A DNA stretch of 64,000 nucleotides from Bifidobacterium gallicum DSM 20093 = LMG 11596 (GCF_000741205.1 NZ_JGYW01000004.1:310001-374000); one strand, 5' to 3'; positions 47,569 through 55,733 are shown, counted from the first letter of the stretch. The notes: generated from the sequence alone by a model not told the origin. Numbers and translations: made by a program.

Positions 47569-48374
47569 GCGGCCTCCCCTGTTTCTTCGCTGAGCAGCGC
47601 GCCCACGTTGCGGTACGAGAGCAGGAACTGCTCAATAAGGCCGCGCGTTACGGTTTCTTGCGGGTTGCGGAATACGTCGAAGGTGGGGCCGTGTTCCACG
47701 ATGCGCCCGGACTCCATCACGGCCACGCGGTCGAATATGCGCTGCGCCACTTCAAGCTGGTGCGTAATGAACACGACGGTGACGCCAAGTTCGCGGTTCA
47801 CGCGCCGCAGCAGTGACAAAATGCCTTCAGTGGTTTCCAAGTCGAGCGCGCTTGTGGCCTCGTCGCACAGCAGTATTTGCGGATTGTTGGCGAGCGCCCT
47901 CGCGATCGAGACGCGCTGCTTTTGTCCTCCCGACAGCTGGCTTGGATACACGTCCGCCTTGTCTTCCAGCCCCACCAGCGCCAACAGTTCGCGGATGCGC
48001 GGTTCGCGCGCCTGTTTGGGGACTCCGGCGGCTTTAAGCGCGAACGCGATGTTGCGCGCCACCGTAGCGTTGCCGATAAGGTTGAACCCTTGGAAAATCA
48101 TGCCGATGTCGCGGCGCAGTTCGCGCAGCTGTTTGCCGCGCAGGTCCGTCACGTCGCGCCCCGAGATGATCACGCGCCCTTCGCTGGGGCGTTCAAGCAG
48201 GTTGATCGTGCGCACGAGCGTGGATTTTCCCGCGCCCGAGAATCCCACAATGCCGAAAATTTCGCCTTTGCGTACGTTCAGGCTCACATGCTTGACGGCG
48301 TCGACCGTCCGTTTGCCGTCTTGGAATCGTACGCAGATGTCGCGCAGTTCAATAATTGGTGCCGGCTGTTCCAT
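47565..48374 (-). CDS. metN: Methionine-type ABC transporter ATPase MetN, no NIL domain
   Basis: 269 residues. Walker A is GFSGAGKST, Q-loop IFQGFNL, signature LSGGQKQR, Walker B LLCDEATSALD, and the switch His is in FITHQLEV. E. coli MetN has about 343 residues because of a C-terminal NIL/ACT domain that binds methionine and shuts transport. Here the chain ends soon after the ATPase fold, so direct methionine trans-inhibition of that kind is not expected. AGGGAG lies before the ATG. It follows metQ with a 53-base gap. Confidence 0.94.
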   Translation of the reverse strand: MEQPAPIIELRDICVRFQDGKRTVDAVKHVSLNVRKGEIFGIVGFSGAGKSTLVRTINLLERPSEGRVIISGRDVTDLRGKQLRELRRDIGMIFQGFNLIGNATVARNIAFALKAAGVPKQAREPRIRELLALVGLEDKADVYPSQLSGGQKQRVSIARALANNPQILLCDEATSALDLETTEGILSLLRRVNRELGVTVVFITHQLEVAQRIFDRVAVMESGRIVEHGPTFDVFRNPQETVTRGLIEQFLLSYRNVGALLSEETGEAA

Positions 48375-48427
48375 AATGTTGTGCTCCCTGGTATTTCCGT
48401 TTCCCGTGTCAGTTCATTGCGGCCGGC

Positions 48428-49300
48428 TTACGCCCATGTGGTCGGTTTGCCGAAATCCTTGAAGTCGCTGTCGGCGATGGCTTTTTTAAATTCGTCGCTG
48501 TTGAGCAGTTCCCTCACCTTTTGGCCGAAGTCGGAGTCGACATCGCCGCCGCGTACGGCGAACACGTTGATCACGCCTTCGCTTTGCTGTTCGGTGGCGA
48601 GCGCGTCGGCCGGGTCGAATCCGGCCGCCCACGCGTAGTTGCCGGGAACGAGCGCCACGTCCACCGTGTCAAGCGAGCGCGCGAGTTGGGCGGCATCAAG
48701 CGTTTTGATGTTCAGCTGCTTGGGGTTGCTTGCGATGTCGGAGACGCTGGCTTTCGTGCTGTCCACGCCGTCTTTGAGTGTGACGAGCTTGTTCTGTTGC
48801 AATACGCCGAGTGTGCGCGCAAGATTGGAGCCGTCGTTGGCCACGGCCACGGTCGCGCCGTTGGGGATGGCGTCGATCGAATCGTATTTCTTGGAGTAGG
48901 CGGCCAGTCCGAGCGTCGGGACCTGGCCGACGGAGGCGATATCGAGATTGTTGTCGGCGCGGAATTTGGTCAGATAGTTGATGTGCTGCATGAGGTTGGC
49001 GTCGATGCTGCCGGAGGCGAGCGCCTTGTCGGGCTGCACATAGTCGTTGAATTCCTTGACGGTCAGGTCGTAGCCGTCATCTTTGAGCAGTGGCGCGATC
49101 ACGTCCTTGACCATGTCTCCGTAAGGTCCGGGGCATACGCCCACGCTCACCTGCACGGTGTGGTCGGCCGTGGGTGTGGCGATATGGGCCGCGGGGCCCG
49201 ATTGCGAGGAGGAGGATCCGCAGGCGCATGCGGTCAGCGCGATAATGCCCGCGCACGTTACTGCAATCGTTTTCTTAATGGAATTGGCGATAGTGGTCAT
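48428..49300 (-). CDS. metQ: Methionine/cysteine-type substrate-binding lipoprotein MetQ (copy 1)
   Basis: 290 residues. Signal peptide with lipobox L-T-A-C (IIALTACACGSSSS), then a NlpA/MetQ fold (GVCPGPYGDMVKDVIAPLLK, EFNDYVQPDKALASGSIDAN, QHINYLTKF, LVPGNYAWAAGFDPADAL). It presents substrate to MetI-MetN, encoded right behind. AGGAG lies ten bases before ATG 49300. About 334 bases upstream is a 26-codon Met/Cys-rich reading frame that is also found before the second metQ. Codon use is richer in C-ending codons than in the core genes nearby. Confidence 0.94.
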   Translation of the reverse strand: MTTIANSIKKTIAVTCAGIIALTACACGSSSSQSGPAAHIATPTADHTVQVSVGVCPGPYGDMVKDVIAPLLKDDGYDLTVKEFNDYVQPDKALASGSIDANLMQHINYLTKFRADNNLDIASVGQVPTLGLAAYSKKYDSIDAIPNGATVAVANDGSNLARTLGVLQQNKLVTLKDGVDSTKASVSDIASNPKQLNIKTLDAAQLARSLDTVDVALVPGNYAWAAGFDPADALATEQQSEGVINVFAVRGGDVDSDFGQKVRELLNSDEFKKAIADSDFKDFGKPTTWA

Positions 49301-49633
49301 GGGTACAGTGCTCCTGGAAATAGAGAAAAAGTATGAAAAAAGTGGGAAAAAGATACGGTGGTACCTGTATATGCGCCCGGCAGACGTCATCGGCGAATCA
49401 TATATGTCGCGAAATATCGTGAAAAAATTACAATATTTGGCAATGCAATTCCGACGATGCTGAATACGTATTCAATTCGTTTGATTCGGATCGCGGAATA
49501 TCAATAATTCATAAATTTACATATATGAATCGCGCCACGGCGAGCGGCGAGAGAAAGATTGGATGACGGGCCGGTCATGCCGGCGCACCGTTACAGATCA
49601 CCCATGCAATATTGGAAAGAAATAAAACGGCCC

Positions 49634-49714
49634 TCAGGCCATACCGATCATACAGCGGGCGTAGGCGCACACAGCACAGTTCATGACGCCGGCCTCGATG
49701 ATGATAGTGTTCAT
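49634..49714 (-). CDS. Met/Cys-rich leader peptide upstream of metQ copy 1
   Basis: 26 codons: MNTIIIEAGVMNCAVCAYAR, then CMIGMA and TGA. It has four Met (positions 1, 11, 22, 25) and three Cys (13, 16, 21). A strong site, GGAAAGGACGGCAC, stands before the ATG. The second metQ has a near-identical frame of the same length at 55653-55733, with the same ribosome-binding region and the same stop context GGCCTGAGGGCC. Conservation of the peptide between two otherwise diverged upstream regions argues that it is translated. I infer an attenuation leader sensing Cys or Met charging; a functional microprotein is the alternative. Confidence 0.72.
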   Translation of the reverse strand: MNTIIIEAGVMNCAVCAYARCMIGMA

Positions 49715-49913
49715 TTTTGTGCCGTCCTTTCCATGAAATGTTCCCTACGATGATTCACGAACCGACTGATTGTGATGTACTGTTCGATTCGCTTGATATG
49801 CCACGATACTTGACGGCCTTGTACAGGCCGCAGATAGCGTCCACATAGTGAAAACATCTGTTCCAGATCTTTTCCCATGGCGTCGCGTCTGACCAGTGGC
49901 TACTCTGGAACAT

Positions 49914-50966
49914 ATGGTCACCATGAAGCAAATTGCCGAGCGTACGGGCGTTTCCGTCTCCACGGTCTCCCTTGTGCTCAACCACCGCGACGAAGGGCGC
50001 GTCAAAGCCGACATCGCGCGCAAAGTGCGCGCCACTGCGCAGGAACTCGGATATCAGCCCAACGCGCTTGCGCGTTCCTTGCGCACCAACAAAATCCCGA
50101 TTATCGGATTCGTCAGCGAGGAAGTGGCGACCACGCCGTATGCAGGCGGCATCATCCAGGGCGCGCAGGACGCGGCGCGGGAACTGGGATATTTGCTCAT
50201 TACCGTCAGCGGCGACGACGCGGCCACCGTTGAGCAGGAAGTGCTCGCGTTAAAACGCTACGGCATCGACGCGTTCATCTATTCGGCCATGTCGAACCGC
50301 GTGGTCACAATCCCGCAATGCCTGGCCGACTATCCGCTGGTCCTGGCCGACGCCACGGACCGCGACAACCGCTTCCCCGCCATCGAGCCGGACGAATTCC
50401 GCATCGGCTACGACGCCACCACACGCCTGATCGAGGCCGGATGCGCCAACATCGCCTATGTCGGCTGCACGACGCCGGGCCCCATCATCGCCCAGCGCGG
50501 GCGACTGGAAGGTTACCGTGCCGCGTTGGACGACCACGGCAGGGAATTCAACGAAGCTCTGGTATGCAATGTGGACGGCAATGAAGAGGCGTTGCGGGCG
50601 GTGGAGCACCTGTTTGCCGAACAGCATCCCGACGGATTCTTTTGCTTCAACGATTCGCGCGCCTGGTACGTGTATGAATGTGCGGCAAGGCAAGGGCTGA
50701 TCGTCGGCAAGGACATCTCCGTTGTCGGTGTGGACAACCACCGCGTCATTGCGGAAACCTTCGCGCCACAGCTGACCACGATCGCGCTGCCCCACTATGA
50801 GATGGGCTATTGGGCCGCCGACAAGCTCATCAGCATCGTGGAACATCGCGATATCGCGCCCATGCCCAATCCGCTTATGCTTGCGCCGATCCCGCCGCTG
50901 GACGGCGAGGAGCCCGTGAAAATGCACTGCGTGCTTATCGAGAAGGAATCGGTGCGCCCGCAATAA
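49914..50966 (+). CDS. LacI-family regulator of the sucrose cassette
   Basis: 350 residues. The helix-turn-helix is MKQIAERTGVSVSTVSLVLN, followed by the hinge helix RVKADIARKVRATAQELGY and QPNALARSL, and a periplasmic-binding-type sensor domain (IIGFVSEEVATTPYAGGIIQ, FFCFNDSRAW, ISVVGVDNHR). It lies directly upstream of the sucrose permease and hydrolase genes, in front of three palindromes that match LacI-type operators. The inducer is probably sucrose or a product. ATG 49914 is used; in-frame GTG 49896 and ATG 49923 are alternatives, as the ribosome-binding site is weak. Confidence 0.92.
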   Translation: MVTMKQIAERTGVSVSTVSLVLNHRDEGRVKADIARKVRATAQELGYQPNALARSLRTNKIPIIGFVSEEVATTPYAGGIIQGAQDAARELGYLLITVSGDDAATVEQEVLALKRYGIDAFIYSAMSNRVVTIPQCLADYPLVLADATDRDNRFPAIEPDEFRIGYDATTRLIEAGCANIAYVGCTTPGPIIAQRGRLEGYRAALDDHGREFNEALVCNVDGNEEALRAVEHLFAEQHPDGFFCFNDSRAWYVYECAARQGLIVGKDISVVGVDNHRVIAETFAPQLTTIALPHYEMGYWAADKLISIVEHRDIAPMPNPLMLAPIPPLDGEEPVKMHCVLIEKESVRPQ

Positions 50967-51013
50967 GCGACACGCCGGGATCTCAGAAACCGGCAATATC
51001 GGAAATGGCGGAA

Positions 51014-51029
51014 CGTCAATCGTTTGACG
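51014..51029. promoter_or_regulatory. LacI-type operator O1
   Basis: CGTCAATCGTTTGACG, a 16-bp palindrome with one mismatch and the central CG of LacI-family sites. It lies 46 bases upstream of O2. Confidence 0.82.
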
Positions 51030-51059
51030 CACTACCGTGACCCTTTCGTGAAGAAAATG

Positions 51060-51098
51060 CGTCAATCGTTTGACGTCAAACGTTTGACGCGTTATATT
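51060..51098 (+). promoter_or_regulatory. Sucrose operon promoter with overlapping operators O2 and O3
   Basis: O2 (51060-51075) is CGTCAATCGTTTGACG and O3 (51074-51089) is the perfect palindrome CGTCAAACGTTTGACG; they share two bases. A -35 TTGACG (51070-51075) and a -10 TATATT (51093-51098) are separated by 17 bases. O2 therefore covers the -35 and O3 fills the spacer, so repressor binding would exclude RNA polymerase. Transcription would run into the permease gene. Confidence 0.85.
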
Positions 51099-51178
51099 CG
51101 TAAGCAAGAACTTCGCAGTAGGAATCTTTTTCCTGAAGTTTGTCCATTATTCCGTGATCTCAACGACGAGGTGTCACC

Positions 51179-52576
51179 ATGGTGAATAAACCGAAGACCG
51201 CAAAAATCTGGTCCAACCCGTCCTATTTGCAGAGCTCGTTTGGCATTTTCCTGTTCTTCTGCTCATGGGGCATCTGGTGGTCCTTCTTCCAGCGCTGGCT
51301 CAATACCATTGGCCTGAACGGCGCGGAAGTCGGCACCGTCTATTCCATCAACTCGCTGGCCACGCTGATCCTCATGTTCGGCTACGGCATCATCCAGGAC
51401 AACCTGGGCATCAAGCGCCGTCTCGTGGTCGTCATCGCCACCATCGCGGCACTGATCGGCCCCTTCGTCCAGTTCGTGTACGCGCCGCTCATGCAGACGA
51501 ACATCATGGCCGCCGCCCTGATCGGCTCCGTGGTGCTCTCCGCCGGCTTCATGTCCGGATGCTCGCTGATTGAAGCGCTTACCGAACGCTACAGCCGCAA
51601 GTTCGGCTTCGAATACGGCCAGTCCCGCGCATGGGGCTCCTTCGGCTACGCCATTGTGGCCCTGATCGCCGGCATTGTCTTCAACATCAACCCGATGATC
51701 AACTTCTGGCTCGGCTCCGCATTCGGCGTGGGCATGCTCATCGTGTACCTCACGTGGTACCCGGCCGAGCAGCGCCAGGCCCTCAAGGAAGCGGCCGACC
51801 CGAACGCCGAGAAGTCCAACCCGTCCTTCAAGGACATGGTCAACGTGCTCAAGATGCCGACGCTGTGGGTGCTCATCATCTTCATGCTGCTGACCAACAC
51901 GTTCTACACGGTCTTCGACCAGCAGATGTTCCCGACCTACTACGCCTCGCTGTTCCCGAGCATTGAAACGGGCAACACGGTCTACGGCGTGCTCAACTCC
52001 ATCCAGGTCTTCTGCGAATCCGCGATGATGGGCGTCGTCCCGATCATCATGCGCAAGATCGGCGTGCGCAACGCGCTGCTGCTGGGCGCCACCGTCATGT
52101 TCCTGCGCATCGGCCTGTGCGGCATCTTCCACGACCCGGTAGCCATCTCCATCGTCAAGATGTTCCACGCCATCGAAGTTCCACTGTTCTGCCTGCCGGC
52201 GTTCCGCTACTTCACGCTGCACTTCAACCCGAAGCTCTCGGCCACGCTGTACATGGTGGGCTTCCAGATCGCCTCACAGATCGGCCAGGTTATCTTCTCC
52301 ACCCCGCTGGGCATGCTGCACGACCGCTTCGGCGACCGCACCACCTTCCTGTCCATCAGCGGCATCGTGCTGCTGGCAACGATCTACGGCTTCTTCGTCA
52401 TCAAGCGCGACGACGAGCACGTGGACGGCGATCCGTTCCTGCGTGACCGCGACCGCAAGGAAATGGAACTCATCGAAGAGAACCTGCAGCCAGACGCCGA
52501 GCTGGAAACGAGCCCCGTAGGCGTCGCAGCACAGGTGCGCGACAACCGCGCGGTCCAGCCGGAATACGCAAGCTGA
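51179..52576 (+). CDS. cscB: Oligosaccharide:H+ symporter, sucrose permease (CscB-like)
   Basis: 465 residues with twelve predicted membrane helices of the LacY/CscB class of the major facilitator superfamily. Visible features are FFCSWGIWWSFFQRWL in helix 1, YGIIQDNLGIKRRLVV as the loop 2-3 motif, RAWGSFGYAIVALIAG in helix 5 and FHAIEVPLFCLPAFRY in helix 10. The C-terminal cytoplasmic tail of about 60 residues is unusually long and acidic. It is followed 53 bases later by a GH32 hydrolase and preceded by LacI-type operators, which supports sucrose as substrate. GAGGTG precedes the ATG. Confidence 0.92.
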   Translation: MVNKPKTAKIWSNPSYLQSSFGIFLFFCSWGIWWSFFQRWLNTIGLNGAEVGTVYSINSLATLILMFGYGIIQDNLGIKRRLVVVIATIAALIGPFVQFVYAPLMQTNIMAAALIGSVVLSAGFMSGCSLIEALTERYSRKFGFEYGQSRAWGSFGYAIVALIAGIVFNINPMINFWLGSAFGVGMLIVYLTWYPAEQRQALKEAADPNAEKSNPSFKDMVNVLKMPTLWVLIIFMLLTNTFYTVFDQQMFPTYYASLFPSIETGNTVYGVLNSIQVFCESAMMGVVPIIMRKIGVRNALLLGATVMFLRIGLCGIFHDPVAISIVKMFHAIEVPLFCLPAFRYFTLHFNPKLSATLYMVGFQIASQIGQVIFSTPLGMLHDRFGDRTTFLSISGIVLLATIYGFFVIKRDDEHVDGDPFLRDRDRKEMELIEENLQPDAELETSPVGVAAQVRDNRAVQPEYAS

Positions 52577-52629
52577 GCCTCCGGCCGCAGTCCACAACCA
52601 CTATTCGAATCGTTCAAGGAATATCAATC

Positions 52630-54213
52630 ATGACCAACTTCACCCCATCCCAGCCGGTACTCACGCCGATTGCCAATCACAAGGAGCAGCTCGCACTCGC
52701 CGAGCGCGGCGTGGCCAAGCTCGCCGCGGGCCGCAACGACCGCTGGTACCCCAAGTTCCATATCGCCTCGCCGGGCGGATGGATCAACGATCCCAATGGC
52801 CTGTGCTATTACGGCGGACGCTGGCACGTGTTCTACCAGCTCCACCCCTACGGCACGCAGTGGGGACCGATGCACTGGGGCCACGTCTCCTCCACGGACC
52901 TTGTCCACTGGAAGCGCGAACCCATCGCTTTCGCGCCCAGCCTCGAACAGGAAAAGGACGGCGTCTTCTCAGGCTCGGCCGTGGTGGACGATAACGGCGA
53001 CCTGAAAATCTTCTACACGGGCCACCGTTGGGCCAACGGCAAGGACAACACGGGCGGCGACTGGCAGGTCCAGATGCTCGCCGAACCTGAGGACGATTCG
53101 CTCACTTCCTTCACGAAGCGCGGCATGATCATCGACTGCCCCGTTGACGAAGTCGACCACCACTACCGCGACCCCAAGGTCTGGAAGACGGGCGACACCT
53201 GGTACATGACGTTCGGCGTCTCCTCCAAGGACAAGCGCGGCCAGATGTGGCTGTTCACCTCCGAAGACATGGTGCGCTGGACCTATGCGGGCGTGCTGTT
53301 CGAGCACCCGGATCCGGACGTGTTCATGCTCGAGTGCCCCGACTTCTTCCCGCTTACCGACAAGAACGGCGAGACCAAGTGGGTGATCGGATTCTCGGCC
53401 ATGGGCGCCAAGCCGGACGGATTCATGAACCGCAACGTGAGCAACGCCGGCTACATGATCGGCTCGTGGACGCCGGGCGGCAAGTTCGTACCGGAAACCG
53501 AATTCCGCCTATGGGATTGGGGCCACAACTTCTATGCCCCGCAGTCCTTCACGGTGGATGGACGCCAGTTCATGTTCGGCTGGATGAGCCCGTTCGTGCA
53601 GCCCATCCCGATGGAGCATGACGGCTGGTGCGGCAACCTCACGCTGATGCGCGAAATCGTGCTCGGCGAAGACGGCGACATCCACACCATTCCTGTGACC
53701 CAAACCGTGGAGCTGCGCACGAGCACCATCGAACGCGACAACGTCGCGCTGCGTCCCAACACGTCGCTCACGCTGACGCCGGACGCGCAGGCTTGCGAAA
53801 TCGAGCTGACGCTCGACCTGGCGAACCTGACCGCGGAACGCGCCGGCCTCCATGTGAACGCCACGCCGGACGGCAGCTACACCTCCATCGTCTTCGACGC
53901 CCAGCTGGGCCGCGTCGTCATCGACCGCCAAGCCATGGCGAACGGCGACAAGGGTTACCGTGCGGCGCCGTTGAGCGCCGAGGAACTGGCCAGCGGCACG
54001 CTGAACCTGCGCGTGTTCGTGGACCGCGGCTGCGTGGAAGTGTACATCAACGGCGGCAAGCAGGTCATGAGCTCCTACTCGTTCGCAAGCGAAGGGCCGC
54101 GCGCCATTGAGCTTGTCTCAGAATCCGGATCCTGCGTATTTTCGTCGGTCCGCGTCCACGAACTCGCGTCTATCGGGCTTGACGCGTCGTCTTCGCTGGA
54201 CACGGTCGACTAA
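52630..54213 (+). CDS. cscA: GH32 sucrose hydrolase / beta-fructofuranosidase
   Basis: 527 residues. The five-bladed catalytic domain shows the nucleophile region WINDPNGLCYY, FSGSAVVDD, the transition-state Asp in YRDPKVW and the acid/base Glu in MLECPDFF; a C-terminal beta-sandwich starts near residue 370. No signal peptide is present, so sucrose imported by the permease is split inside the cell to glucose and fructose, which feed the bifid shunt. An AAGGA site precedes the ATG. The gene is the last of the sucrose operon. Confidence 0.94.
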   Translation: MTNFTPSQPVLTPIANHKEQLALAERGVAKLAAGRNDRWYPKFHIASPGGWINDPNGLCYYGGRWHVFYQLHPYGTQWGPMHWGHVSSTDLVHWKREPIAFAPSLEQEKDGVFSGSAVVDDNGDLKIFYTGHRWANGKDNTGGDWQVQMLAEPEDDSLTSFTKRGMIIDCPVDEVDHHYRDPKVWKTGDTWYMTFGVSSKDKRGQMWLFTSEDMVRWTYAGVLFEHPDPDVFMLECPDFFPLTDKNGETKWVIGFSAMGAKPDGFMNRNVSNAGYMIGSWTPGGKFVPETEFRLWDWGHNFYAPQSFTVDGRQFMFGWMSPFVQPIPMEHDGWCGNLTLMREIVLGEDGDIHTIPVTQTVELRTSTIERDNVALRPNTSLTLTPDAQACEIELTLDLANLTAERAGLHVNATPDGSYTSIVFDAQLGRVVIDRQAMANGDKGYRAAPLSAEELASGTLNLRVFVDRGCVEVYINGGKQVMSSYSFASEGPRAIELVSESGSCVFSSVRVHELASIGLDASSSLDTVD

Positions 54214-54277
54214 TCCGCGAGATTTCCGGATCTAGCAAACGCCTCCTTGTCTTACTCTGCACATAACGTTCGTCGAG

Positions 54278-54400
54278 TAAGCAGGGGGGCTTTTTCGTGC
54301 CGCCGCCGCGTGTTTCACACATGGGACACGGCAACGCAAAAGCTGAGATGGGCGTATGCCCGGACCCTTCGAACCTGTTGGCCAATACCATCGTAGGGAG
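54278..54400 (+). ncRNA. Second TPP riboswitch, with no thiamine gene directly downstream
   Basis: The conserved parts are AGCAGGGGGGC, AAAGCTGAGATGG, CGGACCCTTCGAACCTG and CATCGTAGGGAGCG, with an extra stem between P2 and the junction. It points to the plus strand. Behind it lie only a 15-bp repeat and then the end of the oppositely oriented metQ copy 2. The next plus-strand gene, a thiamine-binding protein, is 1.6 kb away. Either the element is orphaned or it runs antisense into metQ. Confidence 0.92.
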
Positions 54401-54435
54401 CGTTCTTCGTGGCTCTCTGCCGCATTGCACTCTGC

Positions 54436-54495
54436 TGCGCTGTGGTCAGTTGTGCTCTGGTCAGCTGCGCTCTGGTCAGCTGCGCTGTGGCCAAT
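54436..54495 (+). repeat. Four tandem 15-bp repeats after the second riboswitch
   Basis: Units TGCGCTGTGGTCAGT, TGTGCTCTGGTCAGC, TGCGCTCTGGTCAGC and TGCGCTGTGGCCAAT follow one another. In the frame of a GTG placed right after the riboswitch (54409) they spell a Cys-Ala-Leu-Val-Ser repeat, but that frame then runs antisense through metQ and is not believed to be a gene. Confidence 0.8.
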
Positions 54496-54539
54496 GGTGG
54501 TATCGGATGCTGTGGTGGTGTGTTGCTATGTCATACGGA

Positions 54540-55412
54540 TCACTTCCAGGTGGTGGGCTTGCCGAAGTTCTTGAACTGGCTGTTGGCGATGGCGTCTTTG
54601 AATTCGTCGCTGTTGAGCAGCTGGTTGACTGTCTTGCCGAAATCGGAGCCCACATCGTTGCCACGCACCACGAACACGTTGATCACGCCTTCGGTCTGCT
54701 CTTCAAACGCCAATGCGTCCGCCGGATCAAGTCCTGCAGCCCACGAATAGTTGCCGGGCACCAAGGCCACATCCACCGTGTCGAGCGAACGCGCCAGTTG
54801 GGCCGCGTCGAGCGTCTTGAGATTCAGATGCTTGGGGTTGGAGGCCACATCGTTGACCGTGGCCTTCGTGGCATCCACATTGTCGTTGAGCGTGACGAGA
54901 TGCTGCTGTTCGAGCACGCCAAGCGAGCGCGCGAGATTGGATGCGTCGTTGGCGATGGCGATTGTGGCGCCGTCAGGAATCGCATCAATGGACTTGATGC
55001 TGTTCGAATAGATGCCCAAGCCCAAGGTGGGTACCTGTCCGATGGATTCAAGATCGAGATTGTTGTCGGCCTTGAACTTGGTCAGATAGTTGATGTGCTG
55101 CATCAGGTTCGCGTCGATGCTGCCCGATGCGAGCGCCTTGTCGGGCTGCACATAATCGCTGAATTCCTTGGTTTTCAGCTCATAACCATCATCTTTGAGC
55201 AACGGTGCGATGACTTCGTTGACCAGGTCGCCGTAAGGGCCTGCGCACACGCCTACGGTGATTTGCACGGTCTTGTTGTCGGCCGGTTCGGCGATATGCT
55301 TGTCTGCTGACGCGTCGGAGGACGATCCGCATGCGCCAGTGGCCAGGATGGCGAGGCCTGCGATTGTGGCGGCGAGGGCTTTCTTGACTGGATGAACGGT
55401 AAACAACGACAT
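54540..55412 (-). CDS. MetQ-like substrate-binding lipoprotein (copy 2, stand-alone)
   Basis: 290 residues, the same length as copy 1 and mostly identical in the mature part (shared EFxDYVQPDKALASGSIDAN, QHINYLTKF, TLDAAQLARSLDTVDVALVP and PADALA-type segments). Lipobox is T-G-A-C (LATGACGSSSD). No ATPase or permease gene accompanies it, so it probably delivers to MetNI from the other locus, perhaps with different substrate preference. It carries its own copy of the 26-codon leader upstream and lies inverted between a TPP riboswitch and thiamine genes. AGGGAG precedes ATG 55412. Confidence 0.92.
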   Translation of the reverse strand: MSLFTVHPVKKALAATIAGLAILATGACGSSSDASADKHIAEPADNKTVQITVGVCAGPYGDLVNEVIAPLLKDDGYELKTKEFSDYVQPDKALASGSIDANLMQHINYLTKFKADNNLDLESIGQVPTLGLGIYSNSIKSIDAIPDGATIAIANDASNLARSLGVLEQQHLVTLNDNVDATKATVNDVASNPKHLNLKTLDAAQLARSLDTVDVALVPGNYSWAAGLDPADALAFEEQTEGVINVFVVRGNDVGSDFGKTVNQLLNSDEFKDAIANSQFKNFGKPTTWK

Positions 55413-55652
55413 GGGTACACTACTCCCTAAGTAAAATAATGTGAGTTTAAAAATACGTATAAAGATACGAATAATACAGTGGCAATCACTGGTATCCCCA
55501 CCAAGCATGCGGCACCAAACACTGCGCCACATACAGTGGCGTCTCAAGTGCGCGTGGAGGGTATGAGCATCAGGCTAAGCCGCATACATGACGGCGACTA
55601 TCAAAGAAAACGAGAGTTATGCCTGGAAACGTTGGGAAAAGTATACTGGCCC

Positions 55653-55733
55653 TCAGGCCATACCGAGCATTCGGCGAGCGTAGGCACAGACGGAGCATTG
55701 CATGGAAGCGGCCTCGATGATGTTCGTGTTCAT
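55653..55733 (-). CDS. Met/Cys-rich leader peptide upstream of metQ copy 2
   Basis: 26 codons: MNTNIIEAASMQCSVCAYAR, then RMLGMA and TGA. Met at 1, 11, 22 and 25 and Cys at 13 and 16 match the copy before metQ 1; Cys21 is Arg here. The ribosome-binding region GGAAAGGACGGCAC and stop context GGCCTGAGGGCC are identical in the two copies. The distance to the metQ start is 241 bases. No typical T-box or SAM-riboswitch sequence is seen in between. Confidence 0.72.
   Translation of the reverse strand: MNTNIIEAASMQCSVCAYARRMLGMA

Noticed and set aside
49301-49633. SAM riboswitch or T-box between leader peptide and metQ copy 1
   Set aside because: None of the conserved core sequences is present, and the two metQ upstream regions share little here besides the leader itself.
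49780-49810. GTTCGATTC-like box as part of a tRNA gene
   Set aside because: No acceptor, D or anticodon stem can be drawn around it.
51263-52222. Minus-strand frame opposite the sucrose permease
   Set aside because: Very His/Asp/Glu-rich shadow of a membrane protein gene; not coding.
54409-54750. GTG-initiated Cys-rich frame after the second TPP riboswitch as a real gene
   Set aside because: Only the first 30 codons are unique sequence and these come from a 15-bp repeat; the rest is antisense to metQ. Kept only as a finding about the junction.
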